Below, one piece after another: positions 53,501 through 62,500 of a stretch of 64,000 nt of DNA. The stretch's first letter is position 1, and each line of letters starts with the position of its first letter. The notes under the pieces were generated by a model that worked only from the letters and a program-made list of their open reading frames with translations, had not been told where the DNA came from and did no database searches. This stretch comes from an uncultured Saprospiraceae bacterium (GTDB lineage Bacteria; Bacteroidota; Bacteroidia; Chitinophagales; Saprospiraceae), in NCBI GenBank assembly GCA_938015435.1, contig CALLPN010000002.1:186001-250000 (forward strand). The letters run 5' to 3'. The translations under genes were made by a program, and so were the position numbers.

Positions 53501-55806
53501 GAGATGTTACTTGTAGAACCTGATGCGATTCCTGACCAACTAATAGTGTAAGGTGCATTTCCTCCATCATATTCCATACTTATACTTCCAGTGGATAATC
53601 CGTTAACCGAATTTACCGTCGTCAACTCCATTATTTCAAATGAAGATCCTAATATAGGGTCCAAGAAAATATTCTGAGCTTTTGCCACTTCACCGTTAGG
53701 CTGCGTAAGAGTTACATTATATGAACCAGATGCAAGATCATCCAAAATATATGTCTGATCATATGTGGTAAATGCACCTGTCGCGTTACTTTGCTCATGC
53801 TCCCAACTATAGTTGAATGGAATAGTATCAAAGTTGATCGCGGTAAGTTGTATGCTTCCATTATCTATTCCAATGCATGGTGAATTTGTTTCATACAGTA
53901 GCGTAACTCCGCAATCAGAATCTAATATCTCTTGAATGGATTGACACATGCTTGAGTTGCTACCAATATAAACGTTATCATATTCTTCAAATAACAATAC
54001 TGTATATAAACCACAGCAATTCGAAAGGCTCTCGTTTCTAGCTACTTCTAGTTCACCTGTAATTTCAGTAAGATTCGAAAGACCGTCAATATTTGTTAGA
54101 GCATCATTATTGACAATCTCAAGTACCCCTGTAATATCGTCTAGATTAATTAAACCATCGATATTGGTTAACGCTGGACTTCCCCAAAAACCGCCGATGA
54201 TAACAGTACCTGAAATATCATCTAGATTCGAAAGACCGTCAATATTTGTTAAGACATCATTATTAGAAATCTCAAGTAATCCTGAGACATCTGTGAGGCC
54301 AAGTAAGCCGTCAATATTAGTAAGTGAAGGACAACCAGAGAAACCTCCGATTATCAGCGTCCCTGAAAGATTAACAAGATTTATCAAACCATCTATATTG
54401 GTTAAAGAATCGTTCTGAGAAATCTCAACTGTTCCAGAAATATCTTCCAAATTAAATAAACCGTCTATATTGGTTAGCATATCATTACTAAAACCACCTA
54501 ACATAAAAAATCCTGAAATATCTGTAAGATTAAGTAATCCATTTATATTCACTAAAGAATCGTGACCATCTATCTCAAGACTTCCTGAGACATCTGTCAA
54601 ATTCATCAAACCATCTATATTAGTCAAAGAATTATTACTGTACAGATCCAATTCTCCTGAGATATCTATAATGTTGAGAAGACCGTTGATATTAATCAAG
54701 GCATTATTACCTGAGAGACTAAACTTACCTATAACATCAGTCAAGTTATTCAGCGCATCTATATTTGTCAAGGAGTCATTAGACCATAGATCAAGTCTTC
54801 CAGTTATTTCTGTTAGATTACTTAAGCCATCAATATGTAATAATTTGCCGTTAGATTCTATAAAAAGAGTTCCTTTTATATCCGTAAGGTTACTCAAGGC
54901 GTCTATATTTTCTAATTCACTATTCCGTCGAATTTTAAGTTCACCAGAAATTTCTGTAAGATTACTAAGGCCATCGATATTAGTCAAATAATGAGTCTTT
55001 ATGTCAAGTGTTCCAACTATATCGTTGAGATTGTTAAGTCCATCGATATTCATAAAACTACCAAAAACCTCAAGTGTTCCAGTAACATCTGTGAGATTAC
55101 TAAGACCATCGACATCGTTCAAAAGACCATTATTAGAGATTGTAAGCGTTCCAATAATATCCTGCAATCCACCAAGACCATCTATATTATTTAAAATAAA
55201 ATTGTAATCAAGAATAAGTTCTCCAGTTATATTACTCAGGTTAATCAAACCATCGACATTGGTCAAAACTTCATTTCCTCTAATGGCTATCATTCCCAAA
55301 ACATCCGAGATAGAAGTGATATTACTTAAACCGTTCACATTTGTCAAAGCATCATTTCCCAGTATTTCAAGATCACCTCCAACACTAGTTAGATTTTCTA
55401 AGCCGTCAATATTTGCTAATGCATTATTATCTTCTATAATAAGTTCACCCTCTAGATTAGATAGATTATTTAAACCATCAATATCTTCTAAGGCAGAATT
55501 ATTACTGATATCAATCAATCCAATTAGAGTTGAGATAGAAGTGATATTACTTAATCCGTCAATATTAAGTAACCCTTCATTATCTTCAATGATAAGCCTT
55601 CCAGAAACATTTGTTACATTAATAAGGGCGTCGATATTGACAATGTCATCTCCACTGATCGTTAAATTGCCTGTAATCTCAGTGATAACTGGATCAAATG
55701 CATCTACTTCTGCTTGTGAAGAGAGGGTCTGAGCCTCGATAGATGAAACACCTATTAGGAAGAGAGAAAGAAAAAGAAAAAGTCTGTTGTTGAAATTGCT
55801 ATTCAT
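50596..55806 (-). CDS. Giant surface protein: 22 leucine-rich-like repeats, VWA-like domain, T9SS type B C-terminal domain
   Basis: The 1736-residue protein starts with a signal peptide (about 1-25, IEAQT). Residues about 48-595 hold roughly 22 repeats of 22-26 residues with N-I-D-G-L-x-N-L-x-x-I-x-G-x-L-x-I, a right-handed solenoid resembling receptor L-domain/LRR repeats. Residues about 805-995 resemble a von Willebrand A domain (MDIVVLNLVSGAI, GNTNILEALEYG, VIIFTFDGCPP), but the DxSxS metal motif is missing. DUF11-like and Ig-like segments follow. The C-terminal ~90 residues (LLVPNIISLQSGG, RIYDRFGHLVF, GWDGMDNG, SGVYMYLIQTKSKVYTGDVTVIR) are a CHU_C-type sorting domain. The gene lies 91 bases after the barrel/sensor gene of cassette 2. 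Confidence 0.94.
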   Translation of the reverse strand: MNSNFNNRLFLFLSLFLIGVSSIEAQTLSSQAEVDAFDPVITEITGNLTISGDDIVNIDALINVTNVSGRLIIEDNEGLLNIDGLSNITSISTLIGLIDISNNSALEDIDGLNNLSNLEGELIIEDNNALANIDGLENLTSVGGDLEILGNDALTNVNGLSNITSISDVLGMIAIRGNEVLTNVDGLINLSNITGELILDYNFILNNIDGLGGLQDIIGTLTISNNGLLNDVDGLSNLTDVTGTLEVFGSFMNIDGLNNLNDIVGTLDIKTHYLTNIDGLSNLTEISGELKIRRNSELENIDALSNLTDIKGTLFIESNGKLLHIDGLSNLTEITGRLDLWSNDSLTNIDALNNLTDVIGKFSLSGNNALININGLLNIIDISGELDLYSNNSLTNIDGLMNLTDVSGSLEIDGHDSLVNINGLLNLTDISGFFMLGGFSNDMLTNIDGLFNLEDISGTVEISQNDSLTNIDGLINLVNLSGTLIIGGFSGCPSLTNIDGLLGLTDVSGLLEISNNDVLTNIDGLSNLDDISGTVIIGGFWGSPALTNIDGLINLDDITGVLEIVNNDALTNIDGLSNLTEITGELEVARNESLSNCCGLYTVLLFEEYDNVYIGSNSSMCQSIQEILDSDCGVTLLYETNSPCIGIDNGSIQLTAINFDTIPFNYSWEHEQSNATGAFTTYDQTYILDDLASGSYNVTLTQPNGEVAKAQNIFLDPILGSSFEIMELTTVNSVNGLSTGSISMEYDGGNAPYTISWSGIASGSTSNISVDNFTISDLLPGDYAIIIIDTNGSELSLEVNVLDDNLAAVECESPMDIVVLNLVSGAINADEYNKSQLFFHDFFETINLGDNSTNSRASIIEWSGNNQQEIKIPLTGSLSELSGYADQERCYSGNTNILEALEYGSNYLRANARVDAEKVIIFTFDGCPPFAASAYAEELKEEGFIIADIGIDYVNNSSSYRSLLTQAASISELAFFAPNFDELDPAILYSRLSYLFCEGSSSNAYFSRDGSIEINSISTQDECPYPSYIDLTFTIEAHLQLSLPSGTPVTFYHNDPRLFGSTAISTFIIPCSIPVGTSEVFTITLLLEKATHLYAVLNDDGLTNPAFELPVTDIIESQYSNNIASQQICVDGFATLQSFKSSTSLLPICEGIAQYTIDVCNVSNVDAIDVSIEDDAATGFVLLNTITNDNGCSIEEGGVYDIPAGCCVSLTLDYDISSANDGHYRNQNVYLSGPVEQIYLDFDGENTTSEDIILNGEENCGSNIVLFTKEVDNDTTCEDHSLSYTFTIDNQTSNNLIGLEFSDVLPEPLQWVYKPYSKEGLSITTSSILDQSATFMLDEIQAETTASFVIDVYVGATDEDVISSSFATISGLPAYINDGSQVVVSNAPTTVLLADIEIDIADTIYVPASANTISLEANLSDALGIFWTTSGGGFFSDPYSSNPTYQLGLEDTFDSLFTFFVEVSTYCGQKGESVIIKRICDLEFSDDDLNICLSDVNGADAIITWEGGAGPYRLDEDWSDESIISPYTIADVIAGNYTITLLDTLGCTDQLTLTVSDIPQASIETNCISSEAYFIEIVSGEYDITVDNGYETEYLGDSVYQINNIDIGTTLSITIVDTVSGCDTTLVVAPPVCATATQDNDFVKMKDLLVPNIISLQSGGNNIFYPTIMDSNQLIIAMRIYDRFGHLVFNNENFTANTPGEGWDGMDNGTSIQSGVYMYLIQTKSKVYTGDVTVIR
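54020..55660 (-). repeat. Tandem LRR-like coding repeats
   Basis: About 22 units of 66-78 bases encode N-I-D-G-L-x-N-L. Several pairs are close at the DNA level, notably the GGF-containing units near 54175, 54335 and 54495, which share an insertion (GGF[SW]G-x-P-x-L-T-N-I-D-G-L) and alternate with shorter units, suggesting duplication of two-unit blocks. The antisense strand has long open frames only as a by-product of the periodicity. Confidence 0.85.
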
Positions 55807-55897
55807 GATATCTATTTTCTGACTAAAAATACAGAAAATAGCTTTAATGAATTAGCCTGAAATATTACACTTTAGAAAAGTACATAAGCATTTACTT

Positions 55898-57214
55898 CTA
55901 TTTACCATCAAATCTCGCTGCGAACTTAACTCCACAACTGTAGAGATTCACTTTTCCGTCACCAAATCCTGTTACTGGAATCTGAAGATATGGCGCTACT
56001 TGTACTGATAGATTAGTACTTATTTTTTTGCTATACCCCATAGACAACTCTATAGATCCTAACCAATTTTTATTTTGATTATCCATATTTTTCTCTTCAA
56101 GTAAATCTGGATTCATATCCATCGGATCATATTCAAATCCGTACCATTCGGAGTGAAGCATATAACTTCTTAATCCTGCGCTTGCTACAAAACCAGTATT
56201 CCCAACTCCACTGAAGTGATATACTACATCTAGCGGTATCTCTATGATATTACACTTTCCTTCCATTGTCATGGGTATGATATCATCTTTCCATCCACTT
56301 GCTTCAGTAAAGTGTGATCCTTCACCATTGAATTTTTTCTGACTCAAAGATAATCCTGTGCTTAATTCCAATTTATCACTTATTTGAAATCCAATATTAG
56401 CTCCAAATTTATATCCCATTTTTCTAGGTCCAAACATTCCTATTGACGACCATTCTGATGCAGCGAATATTGTATAAGAAAGCTTACTCGCAATAGATGC
56501 TTCATTATCATCGTAATTTGCTGGTGATACATCTACAAGCAATTGAGCATTTTTAAGAAAACCATTGTACGCAGTGAGCCGAGCAATATTATGTTGTTGT
56601 AATTTTTCAATCTGCAATAATGCATTTCTCTTGGCCTCAGATTGAATCTGATTTATTAAGTCTACTGATGTAGAAGAGGCAATAGTATTTTCACTTGCTT
56701 CTCTATCCGTATCATTAATAGATGGATTAAAAATGTGAGAACCGCGATCAGTATTATTTCCATTGGTTACGTTGTCAGCTATAGCCGAATTCACAAGTTG
56801 CTTTTGAGTAGCTTTCTCATTAGATAAATTTACTGCTATTGAATTTTCAGTTTCGTTATTTATTTCACTCCCTATATCTTCAGTTACTGAATTTACCACC
56901 TCCGTTTCATTAATATGGATTACTTCGGTTTGTACATTTTGATTTTCTATAGATGAATTAGAATTTTCCTTTTGAGCAATTATATCTTGCTGAGCAAGAT
57001 CATTATCCTCTGTGCTCACATACCAAAAACCAGCCATTACAGCTAGTGCTATTCCTATAAACATAAGTAACCATATACCAATCTTACGATTCCTATCGTC
57101 GGCATCTAGTTTGTCCTCCATCTTGCTCCATGCAGCTTCGTTATAATCAAAGGTCTGCATATCCGCTCCTTCTCTAAAGAGCTCATCCAACTCTTGTTTA
57201 GGTAAATCAGACAT
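55898..57214 (-). CDS. Single-TM protein with cytosolic head and C-terminal beta-barrel-like domain; putative anti-sigma/sensor (cassette 2)
   Basis: The 438-residue protein mirrors the one at 14795-16213. It has a cytosolic head of 44 residues with AAWSKMEDKL (W29, E33) and one TM helix (about 45-67, IGIWLLMFIGIALAVMAGFW). A linker of about 180 residues, rich in Asn, Glu, Ser and Thr and with a helical segment near its end (NALLQIEKLQQHNIARLTAY), follows. The C-terminal ~190 residues have amphipathic strands with glycine turns (MGYKFGANIGFQISDKLELSTGLSL, FVASAGLRSYML, SIELSMGYSKKI, VNLYSCGVKFAARFDGK). The start overlaps the sigma-factor gene by eight bases, so the two are co-translated. Its assignment as the sigma partner is inference from overlap and architecture. 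Confidence 0.83.
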   Translation of the reverse strand: MSDLPKQELDELFREGADMQTFDYNEAAWSKMEDKLDADDRNRKIGIWLLMFIGIALAVMAGFWYVSTEDNDLAQQDIIAQKENSNSSIENQNVQTEVIHINETEVVNSVTEDIGSEINNETENSIAVNLSNEKATQKQLVNSAIADNVTNGNNTDRGSHIFNPSINDTDREASENTIASSTSVDLINQIQSEAKRNALLQIEKLQQHNIARLTAYNGFLKNAQLLVDVSPANYDDNEASIASKLSYTIFAASEWSSIGMFGPRKMGYKFGANIGFQISDKLELSTGLSLSQKKFNGEGSHFTEASGWKDDIIPMTMEGKCNIIEIPLDVVYHFSGVGNTGFVASAGLRSYMLHSEWYGFEYDPMDMNPDLLEEKNMDNQNKNWLGSIELSMGYSKKISTNLSVQVAPYLQIPVTGFGDGKVNLYSCGVKFAARFDGK

Positions 57215-57752
57215 AAGTAATATTTAATTGTTCCGCAATTTTCTTTTGAAGTACCGCTCTAGCTTTCGATAGATTGGACTTCGATGTTCCTACTGAGATA
57301 TTAAGCTTCTTAGCTATCTCGTCATGCTTATAGCCATCTATGACATACATATTGAACACAGCTCTATATGCTGTAGACAAAGTTTGTACCATAGTTATCA
57401 GTTCTTTGTACCCTATTCTACTGAGTATGTCTTCTCTCATAGATACATTTTCTGCAGCTTTGATATCAGTATTCATCTGTAGTTTTTTTATTTTCTTAAT
57501 TCGATCTAAAGAGGTGTTCACTACTATTTTTCTAAACCATGGTTTAAAATCATATCGCTGATCATACTTCTTCAAATTTTTAAAAGCTTTCATAAAGCTA
57601 TCATTCACTATTTCAATAGCTTCATCTTGACTATGTATGTAACGAATAGCAATACTCATCCCATAAGAGTAATAAAGCCTGTATAGCTCGTTTTGAGCTT
57701 TACGGTCTCTATTGATACACGCCTGTACGATATGAGTTAAGTTAATTTCCAT
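57207..57752 (-). CDS. ECF-type RNA polymerase sigma factor (cassette 2)
   Basis: The 181-residue protein has region 2 (about 8-85: ACINRDRKAQNELYRLYYSYG, DEAIEIVNDSFMKAFKNLKKY, DFKPWFRKIVVNTSLDRIKK) and region 4 (about 112-170: MVQTLSTAYRAVFNMYVIDG, KHDEIAKKLNISVGTSKSNLSKAR). It overlaps the barrel/sensor gene by eight bases, and the giant cargo gene follows. It is related in organisation to the sigma gene at 14197 but clearly diverged in sequence. The -10/-35 sequences it recognises cannot be deduced from one window. Confidence 0.94.
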   Translation of the reverse strand: MEINLTHIVQACINRDRKAQNELYRLYYSYGMSIAIRYIHSQDEAIEIVNDSFMKAFKNLKKYDQRYDFKPWFRKIVVNTSLDRIKKIKKLQMNTDIKAAENVSMREDILSRIGYKELITMVQTLSTAYRAVFNMYVIDGYKHDEIAKKLNISVGTSKSNLSKARAVLQKKIAEQLNITYV

Positions 57753-58190
57753 TTACATTTAGTTCGTAGTCAACGCACTTTTGTTAATGAATACAATTCG
57801 CTTTTAAAAAAGCATATCATATTCGTTCCTAGTAATTATAAATTTAAATTTACTACAATTGCTATTTTAACAATCAATATTGTAATATACTCACTATACG
57901 GCGCTCGATTCTAAATGGTTGCCTAGAGCAATAACATTTGTTATGAATTAGACAAAAAACGTCATGAATACAATGAGTTAGTATAAAATACCACTGACCT
58001 CTAAGCGCTACCAAAAAGTGATATTGGTGAGTAGGAGTTATGAGTAATCTCTTAATAATTGAATGAAAAAACTGGGGTAAACTTGTCCTCTACAATCTTT
58101 TCAAGCTTACAAATCACATATTAACGAAAGTTGGGTGCAGGTCACAAGGGCAACAAGGCTTGGTCTATTTGTTTTCTCGCAAACATTTTC
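57753..58190. other. Intergenic region upstream of the cassette 2 sigma gene
   Basis: 438 bases without a credible gene. A perfect palindrome ATAACA-TT-TGTTAT lies at 57931-57944 and could be a regulator site for the sigma operon. No TAnnTTTG box was found near the sigma gene start. No hairpin with a T tract was found for the 3' end of nadK. Confidence 0.45.
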
Positions 58191-59075
58191 TTAGTTTCTC
58201 TTATCCAATCCCCAAAGCAGCTTTTCTCGGATAGTCTGCATGAAGTCTGTTCCATTGAGGTGCGCCAACTTAGTGCGGAATGGGCACTTAGTAAGGGTAA
58301 TCTTATGCTCTGCAGTGATGGTTTCAAATCTAGAATCAAGCGTACAAAGGAAATTTTCGGATCTTCCTTCCACACTAATACTGATTTCAGCATCATTGGA
58401 TATGACTATTGGTCTTACATTAAGATTATGAGGTGCTATAGGCGTGATGACAATGTTTCCTGAGTCTGGTGATACAATAGGACCGCCACAACTTAATGAG
58501 TATCCAGTCGAGCCTGTTGGCGTACTAAAAATCAGTCCATCTGCCCAATAGGCGTTAAGGTATTTACCGTCAATCATCACTGTAATCGTAATCATGGACG
58601 AAGTATCTCGCTTATGTACGGTAAAGTCATTAAGGGCGAAAGGCATATCCTCAAAGAGTGGCAGATTACTTTGAAGAGATAACATAGTCCTCTCCTCAGT
58701 GAAAAAATCGCCCGCTATGATACTATCCACAGCAGATAATGCTTTTGACTTTTCGATATTGGCCAAGAACCCCAATCTACCCATATTGATACCTAGGATA
58801 GGAATGTCAAGATTTTGTACAAGATTGGTCGCCTTTAATATGGTACCATCACCACCTAATGTAATGATAAGATCAATAGAATTGTCTTCCAGATCTTGCT
58901 TTGCCTTCATTGCAGACAGATCTATGTACTCTATTCCGGCTTCATCAAGAGATGACTTATATCCATCGAATATATAGTATTCTAATGCTGAATCTTCTAG
59001 CTTTTGGAGTAGACCTTTGATAATCTCAATATCTGTAGACTTTACTGTCTGACCATAAAGAAGGATATTTTTCAT
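58191..59075 (-). CDS. nadK: NAD kinase
   Basis: The 294-residue protein matches the NAD kinase family over its whole length. The nucleotide-binding GGDGT motif is at residues 74-78 (LIITLGGDGTIL), with GINMGRLGFLA after it. FSTPTGSTGYSLSCGGPIV and ITPIAPHNLNVRPIVI supply the NAD and ATP pocket. It makes NADP from NAD in the cytosol. A -7 box ends six bases before the ATG, so the transcript may be leaderless. The gene stands alone on the minus strand. Confidence 0.96.
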   Translation of the reverse strand: MKNILLYGQTVKSTDIEIIKGLLQKLEDSALEYYIFDGYKSSLDEAGIEYIDLSAMKAKQDLEDNSIDLIITLGGDGTILKATNLVQNLDIPILGINMGRLGFLANIEKSKALSAVDSIIAGDFFTEERTMLSLQSNLPLFEDMPFALNDFTVHKRDTSSMITITVMIDGKYLNAYWADGLIFSTPTGSTGYSLSCGGPIVSPDSGNIVITPIAPHNLNVRPIVISNDAEISISVEGRSENFLCTLDSRFETITAEHKITLTKCPFRTKLAHLNGTDFMQTIREKLLWGLDKRN

Positions 59076-59080
59076 AATTA

Positions 59081-59088
59081 CAAAGGTA
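59081..59088 (-). promoter_or_regulatory. Candidate -7 element immediately upstream of nadK
   Basis: TACCTTTG on the minus strand fits TAnnTTTG, with its last base six positions before the A of the nadK start codon. Transcription would begin at or within a few bases of the ATG. No TTG partner at the usual distance was found. Confidence 0.35.
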
Positions 59089-59154
59089 TGAAAAGTGAAT
59101 TATGAAATACGATTGGAGAACAGTGAATAAAGTAATTTCAATCACCATAAAATT

Positions 59155-59191
59155 AAAAATCCTTACCAGTTATTCTGATAAGGATTTTTTT
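59155..59191 (-). terminator. Bidirectional hairpin terminator downstream of the 69-residue gene
   Basis: Arms ATCCTTAcCAG / CTGaTAAGGAT (one mismatch) are flanked by A-rich sequence on the left and TTTTTTT on the right. On the minus strand it lies 18 bases after the stop of the small gene, shielding nadK from read-through. Confidence 0.75.
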
Positions 59192-59208
59192 ATGTGGCAA
59201 ATAGTAAT

Positions 59209-59418
59209 CTATTTAGCTTCTTTTTCAGCTTTCGCTGCCTTTTTTCCGAGTAACTTAGCTATAGCGTCAGGGTTGATTACCTCAAGAATACCTCTATCGT
59301 AATCCCTCATAAAATCGTCTATTTTCATTCTACTCTTAGAGTTACTATTAATATACTTAATACCTACAAATGAGCTTGTTGTATCGAGTACTTTTACTTT
59401 CATTTTATGAACTGCCAT
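59209..59418 (-). CDS. Small charged conserved-looking protein of unknown function
   Basis: The 69-residue protein has no signal peptide. The sequence is MAVHKMKVKVLDTTSSFVGI, a short central part with RMKIDDFMRDYDRGILEVIN, and a Lys/Ala-rich tail (KKAAKAEKEAK). It is followed by a good terminator and stands alone between nadK and the giant SdrD-like gene, features of a real gene. Possible roles such as nucleic-acid or ribosome binding are suggested only by charge. Confidence 0.6.
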   Translation of the reverse strand: MAVHKMKVKVLDTTSSFVGIKYINSNSKSRMKIDDFMRDYDRGILEVINPDAIAKLLGKKAAKAEKEAK

Positions 59419-59505
59419 GTTTTTTTGAGTTTATTTTAATTTAAAACCGATTGTCGATCATTATAATTAAGCGGATATCAAGCTATTAAGTTCCACTTTA
59501 TTCTT

Positions 59506-62500
59506 TTAGTTTACTTTCATTAGATATTGCCTATCTACTAGTTTGTTATTATGAGTGACTACCATAATGTACATACCATCGTTTTGTTGTTCGAGTTCGA
59601 TCCATTGATTTTTTTCAAGAATCACACCAGATTTAACAAGAGTGCCATCCAGCCCATATATATTATAGGCAACTCCGCTTACTAATCTATTCATCTTTAC
59701 CTGTACCCTATTATAGAATGGGTTAGGACCAGAAACAAATGTTACAGGTGATTCATCTTGAATAAGTTCATGCTCAGCATTTTGTTCTCCAAATAAAGTC
59801 TCAGTTTCGTCGTCCATTTCGGGTACAATGCCAGTATCATCTATTATTCCTATGTCTACATTGGGTACACTGACTCCATCATCTACCGTAAACACAGCAG
59901 ACATGCCACTTGCGTCCACATCACTATCTACCCAATCATCAGTTCCAGCATTCATCATAGTAGTCGTATATCCATCTTCTAATGTTACAGAAATCTGATA
60001 ATCTCCTTCTGGCATATTTACAAATGCATATCTACCGACAAGATTGGTCATCATCTGATCTACTACAGTTCCTTCGTCATTTATCAATGAAACTTCTACG
60101 TCTTTCATTAACGTTTCATTTTCTTCATAGATACCATTAAGGTTATCATCGAACCATACATGACTCATAAGATTATTCATCGTCTGACTAATAAGTCCTG
60201 CATCTACTTGGTTAAAAGAAGAACCGTGAGCAATATTTACAAGAGGCGTAACGCCCGTCGCGTCCACATCACTATCTAAAGATCCACTGCTTCCTTGACC
60301 CATAGGAGATACTACGTAGCCTTCTGGCACCACAAACTCAATAAAGTATAATCCTTGTCTAAGTCCCAAAAAGCAATAATTTCCATTGGCATCTGTTGTT
60401 GTGTTTGCTACTTCAAAACCAAACGACCTTTTGAGTATTACGGTTATATTAGGAATTCCAGGTTCGTCCTCATTTTGGATGCCATCACCATTGAGATCAT
60501 CCCAAACAAAATCACCCAACTTTGCAGGTAAGAAAGCCCCTGCATCCACATCATCCTTTACTTCACCACTTACCAGTGAAAACGCATCAGTACTTCCAGC
60601 ACCATTAACGCCATTTGTTACATCAGAATCAATCGTATCATCAGCAACTCCATTACCATTAGTAAACAAATATGGTTCTGGTAATTCAAATACTAAATAA
60701 TAAGAACCAAACTTTACATCATTAAATTGATAAAATCCTCTTTCCATCGTTGCTATCTCCGTATCAGTTACAGTGGTCTGTAATAGTTCTCCAGTGGTTT
60801 CGTCAAACAATTTAACTGTCACACCATTTAGTCCTGGCTCATCTTCACTTTTACTACCGTTACCATTGATATCTACAAATACTTGATTACCAATGGCTCC
60901 AACAGCGATAAATCCACCATCAACATTCTCTACTACCTCAGATTCTCCAAGGTTAATGATATCCGTACTATTACTACCATTGGCCATAGTGATATCCGAA
61001 TCGGTAAGATCACTTCCTACATCTGGTGTAGTAGGGAACGTACCGATTTCATTTTGAAATACTACATAGTAATTACCTTCGACCAGTTCTGTAAAGAAAT
61101 ACTCTCCATCCGCGTTAGTTACCGTAGAGTCTGGAGGCATATTTAGATCATTGAAAAGTACAACACCTATATTAGGCGTTACCGTATTGTTAGCTTGTCG
61201 TATACCATTACCGTCAGAATCTCTCCAAACAAGACCAGATATCGCACCCTCCGCAACCTGAGAAAAAATAAAGCCGGCGTCTAAATCTATATTCTGTTCA
61301 CCTGAAAACAAATCAAATGATGCGGTAGACGACTGTTCATCATCGACGGCATTTATATCAGAATCTAGTGTATCGTCACCAACGTTTGCGATAGTTGGAA
61401 TATAATTGTCAAGATTATTGAAAATTAAGGTGTATGATCCTGGAGGTAATCCCTCGATCATATACCTACCGGTATCATCAGTCGTAGATGATCCTACAAC
61501 CATTAGATCCGCATCTATTGCTTCTACTAATACGCCCGCTTGTGGCAACTCTGTTGGATCTTGAATACCATCATTATTTTCATCTATCCAAACGTAATTT
61601 CCTACACTTGCTAACTCATATACACCTCCATCAATGGATACTACTTCATCAAGCGCTATCAATACTGATGCCGATCCGATTCCATTATTAAAACTCGTAA
61701 CATCACTATCTATGCTATCGTCATCTCCGACATTTGCTTCTGTGAATACAATTGTAGATGGCAAATTAGAAAATTCTATATTATAAAAATTAGCTTGTAA
61801 TCCTTCGAAAACATATGAACCGTCCACGTCGGTAGTTGTACTGGATACTTCACTACCAAAAACTAGCAAAGTAACCTCCACACCTCCAAGACCTATATTA
61901 ACAACATCTTTGACACCATCACCGTCTGCATCCACAAAAAGCTGACCATTGATAGTAGATCTGATATCTCTTACTCCTGCATCTATATAATCATAAAGCT
62001 CACCGTCTAATACAATAAATGGATCCGTAGAACCTATTGCTAAAGTTTCGGTTACATCAGAATCTAAATCAGGATTTGTTAGGATCCCAACATTAGAATT
62101 AACAAAAGCAAGTGTATCCGGAATATCGAATTTTACATAGTAGCTACCTGTTGGAACTGCACTAAATCCATACATCCCCAACTCATTAGTCAAGACTGGA
62201 CCATCGATTATAATATCGCCCATACCTAGAAGTGTCACTTCTATTCCTTCCACTAAATTATTTGGATTATCCTTTACATCATCACCATTGGTGTCTAACC
62301 ATACTTCCCCTCTTATAACCGCTCCTGAAGGTGTAAACCCTCCATCCACATCTTCATTACATACTCCAGATCCAAGGAAAATCATATCTGTAGTACCTGT
62401 TCCGTTTCCTTCAGTAATATCAGAATTAAGCGCCGGCATAATAGGTAATGCCATAGTCGGTCGTATATCATCAGCAAAAACAAACTCTAAATAGTAGTTA

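Noticed and set aside
54020..55660. Possible CRISPR-like regular repeats
   Set aside because: The repeats are coding, variable in length and sequence, and have no spacers; they encode a solenoid protein.
54110..55732. Series of plus-strand ORFs with repeated sequence opposite the LRR-like gene
   Set aside because: They are the antisense frame of a periodic coding repeat; they lack signal peptides, starts in context and independent spacing.
58142..58463. ORFs on both strands overlapping the 3' end of nadK
   Set aside because: They overlap the NAD kinase frame, which has full family motifs, and show no features of their own.
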